The position numbers and the translations under genes were made by a program. Under the pieces are notes generated by a model. It did not search any database. It was given only the letters and a program-made list of their open reading frames with translations, and was not told where the DNA came from. 64,000 bases of DNA from Galaxea fascicularis (taxonomy: Eukaryota > Cnidaria > Anthozoa > Scleractinia > Euphylliidae), in NCBI GenBank assembly GCA_948470475.1, contig OX419345.1, positions 17,091,933 through 17,155,932 on the forward strand, given 5' to 3'. This document shows, piece by piece, positions 61,559-64,000 of this stretch; the stretch's first letter is position 1, and the number at the start of each line of letters is the position of its first letter.

Positions 61559-62762
61559 ACTTCAGTTCTACATGTTTCCTTGATTTAAATTATATATAAT
61601 ATATGTATGTCTGTGCGTCTGTGCCTCATTCAGAAGCCTTCTGCGGGGAATATGTTACGTTTGGTTTGTTACGTAACTTTTGACACTTGCTTTTATTATT
61701 ATTATTTTTTTTTTACTATCGTAATTAAAACCTCTTTGTATTTTTTAATTAAGTTGCTTATATAAGCTTGTACTTCCGTTACACGCAGCCATTGTAAATA
61801 GTTTTTAGTTTTTAACTTTCATCTGAATAAGGCTGAACAGCCGAAACGTAGTGAAACCAAGGCAGACCAGTTAGAAGTTTACCCCACTGTTTTCATTCAA
61901 TATTTGTCTATTTATTCACGTGGTGGTACTGTATCCGTTGGATCCTTCTGCTGTGAGTCCATTGTTGGTGTAAACCTTTATATTCTGCCTATTGCGGGTT
62001 TTAAAGGGAGTTAGTTTCTAAATAAACTATTGTGCTTATGGGAATTGTAGGCCAAAATTTGGTTTTATCATCAACAGAGTGATAATATAAGAAATTGACC
62101 TACTTAAAGAGACTCGAAAGCTGATCTTTCGAGCGTCAGTCCTCACTTCGTTCTAAGAGCAAATCGAAGAATTATGGCTTGAGTGTTATTTATAAATATC
62201 AACTAATTCTGAGATGGGTCAAACAGTATTTTTCGTGTTTTTCATGATCACCAGTCTGTCAAAGCAAAACTGAGACTCACAAAAATTTTGAATAGATTAG
62301 ACCGCACAACCTTCCTGTATTCAACAAACTGACGACAAGCCCACAATAATAATTCTATACGAATTGTTTCGTCTAAATTACACCTAAAGCTCGCCGCGCA
62401 CGACACGCAAAATACTTTGGGTTTTCATTCAGTAAAACTACACCAGAATCGTTAAGGTTAAGCGAACCCTACAAAGTTGTTAGTAAAAACTGATAGTATT
62501 AACGTCGAAATCGATCTTTAAGAAGGCAGTTCCCTCTTTCTGCACCGACAAACTAGTCTGTACGTTTATGATTATTCGGCACTCCTGTCTTGGGTTTTTT
62601 TTCATCAGCGAGATAAAATTGAGCCAACCAATCAAACACTTTGTCTTTCCATTCTTCCACTTACTGGTCCCTTTCCAGGGAAGCCGAAAGCGTTTAGCTT
62701 TACCCGTGCGGATTCGTTAAATCTGATCCAGGCCTTCTTGCCGTGATGCTGATCGCTGCGCA

Positions 62763-62779
62763 ACAACAACAACAACAAG
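62763..62779. repeat. (CAA)n microsatellite
   Basis: Five to six tandem CAA units, possibly the tail of a decayed retroelement. Confidence 0.7.
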
Positions 62780-64000
62780 AATTTATTGACAATGAATCCC
62801 TAATACGTTATTAGTTGCCCCGCAATGTAAAACAAAAGTAATAACACATCAGTCTTAAAAAATAATAACAAGTAGAGACTCTAAGAGCCGAGATTTGGCT
62901 ACCGGTGCACGTAAACTTTAGGTACAATAATTTCAAACGGATTACCGCGATAAGTTCCTGAAATATCATGGTTATCAAACGAGTAACTTGCATATAACTA
63001 TCATCGTAATGTAAACTATCAAGAAGCATTACATTATTATTTCCGAAAATTAGATTTATTGAGAGATTTGATAGAGAGTTGACTAGAGTTCCAGACAGAC
63101 ACACCGACTCTAGTGAAAAAGTTTTACTCCTGCTTTATATATCTCGTGACTCTGACACAGGTCATTCTTTGAAAGCCAGGATCAACATGTACTCGTTAAC
63201 CATGCCGATTGTCAGCAGATTGTTAGTTATATAGTCACACGAAAAAGAAACAGCGGGAAACTAAAATTTAAGAAGTTCCCGTTTAGCGGGTTTTGTTGTT
63301 TTGGCTCTTTAGGGTAATTTACAGATGAAACAGGTTCGCAGGACATAAAAAAGCTTGTAATTTAGTTTCAGTCGTTTGAGATGCTACTGCTGTTCAGGGC
63401 AAATGCTCACCGATTGAATTTACTTTGCCAATCAACAATGTCGACTTGAGTAAACTCCCTTCGTGATAGCTGATGACATTTTTGATTTTGTCGGAGCTTT
63501 ATTTGGTTTTGCTCGTGAGTTCGGAATTGCATGCAAACGAAGTTTTATCAATGCTCTGAAAGGAATTGATAACCATGGCCCCGGCTAAACTGACAGGCAT
63601 GTTGTAAAATCAACCGGCCGCTTTGTATAGGCGCTTGCCTTCGAAAAACCTCTCAGCCTGACAGCTGATACCAACTCATATTACAAGAAAAATAAAATTT
63701 AGATCATGAAATAGGAACGTAATCGCCCCCATAACCAACGTTTTGTGTCCCAGTTATGGATAGCAATTTCAGGTCAAGAAATCTTGGGTGAAAGAGAATG
63801 CCAACAAGGTGGGCTCAGAATGCAGCCAAGGAGCTAAAAAAAAGGCAAGACAGATCAAATGTTTTCTAAGCCAATATATCAATTAAATAAATTATGCGAA
63901 CATTCAAAACCAATATCACCAAAACAAACATTCTCAAGAGTTTCCAAACCCCACTGGCTTTGTGTTGATCTGTTTGTCTGCAGGTTTTTCTCTGGACGGG

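Larger units (their letters stand above)
60277..64000. other. Region upstream of the GUSB-like gene, no gene recognised
   Basis: The GUSB-like promoter should lie just above 60276. No TATA box or conserved exon was seen up to the window edge. It holds a CGATCGCTG-rich palindromic repeat (61431-61558), a retroelement-like tail near 61800-61870 (CTGAACAGCCGAAACGTAGT), a fragment related to the 22331 MITE near 62060, and an (AAC)n run at 62763. Confidence 0.5.

Noticed and set aside
62811..63104. 97-codon minus-strand open frame
   Set aside because: No motif I can tie to a transposon or gene; next to decayed repeats; left unannotated.

Overview
The window looks like a piece of an intron-rich, AT-rich animal genome, most likely a cnidarian and probably a stony coral or close hexacorallian. 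That call rests on four things: vertebrate-like split genes with short GT-AG introns; dense small inverted-repeat elements (MITEs); Penelope-type GIY-YIG retroelement scraps; and a tRNA-headed SINE with a body I associate with coral genomes. Species identity is inference. There are no bacterial-style operons, rRNAs or CRISPR arrays.

Five genes can be supported. (1) 308-2257, plus strand: the 3' part of a ubiquitin-conjugating enzyme (E2) gene running in from the left edge. Its four exons only join if one intron is GC-AG and the next is a U12-type (minor spliceosome) intron. (2) 4225-17429, minus: a 13-exon gene for a 1022-residue GH63/MGH1-like glycoside hydrolase related to yeast YMR196W. 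(3) 34186-34437, plus: an intronless gene for an 83-residue secreted, six-cysteine, Gly/Ala-rich peptide. (4) 38316-47983, minus: a 12-exon, 405-residue inositol polyphosphate 5-phosphatase of the INPP5K (SKIP) type with all catalytic motifs. (5) 51482-60276, minus: an 11-exon, 697-residue beta-glucuronidase (GUSB/GH2) homologue. In it the catalytic acid/base NEP motif is replaced and other active-site motifs are altered, while the nucleophile Glu and the NxK carboxylate-recognition motif remain. It is a candidate pseudoenzyme.

The exon joins were worked out by hand. Codon phase closes across every junction of the three minus-strand genes, and coding lengths are exact multiples of three (3069, 1218 and 2094 nt).

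The rest is repeats. The large geneless block 17.5-34 kb holds hairpin MITEs, Penelope tails, and a nested structure at 27.7-33.5 kb: a DNA transposon with a broken DDE-type transposase, invaded by a Penelope fragment, a CAGGG-ended TIR element and a palindromic MITE. Smaller inverted-repeat elements sit in introns of the 5-phosphatase gene and between genes. Two tRNA-Phe(GAA)-like elements with extra sequence in the T loop lie in introns of the GH63-like gene. The genes show no obvious functional coupling, though two of the five encode glycosidase-fold proteins on the same strand.
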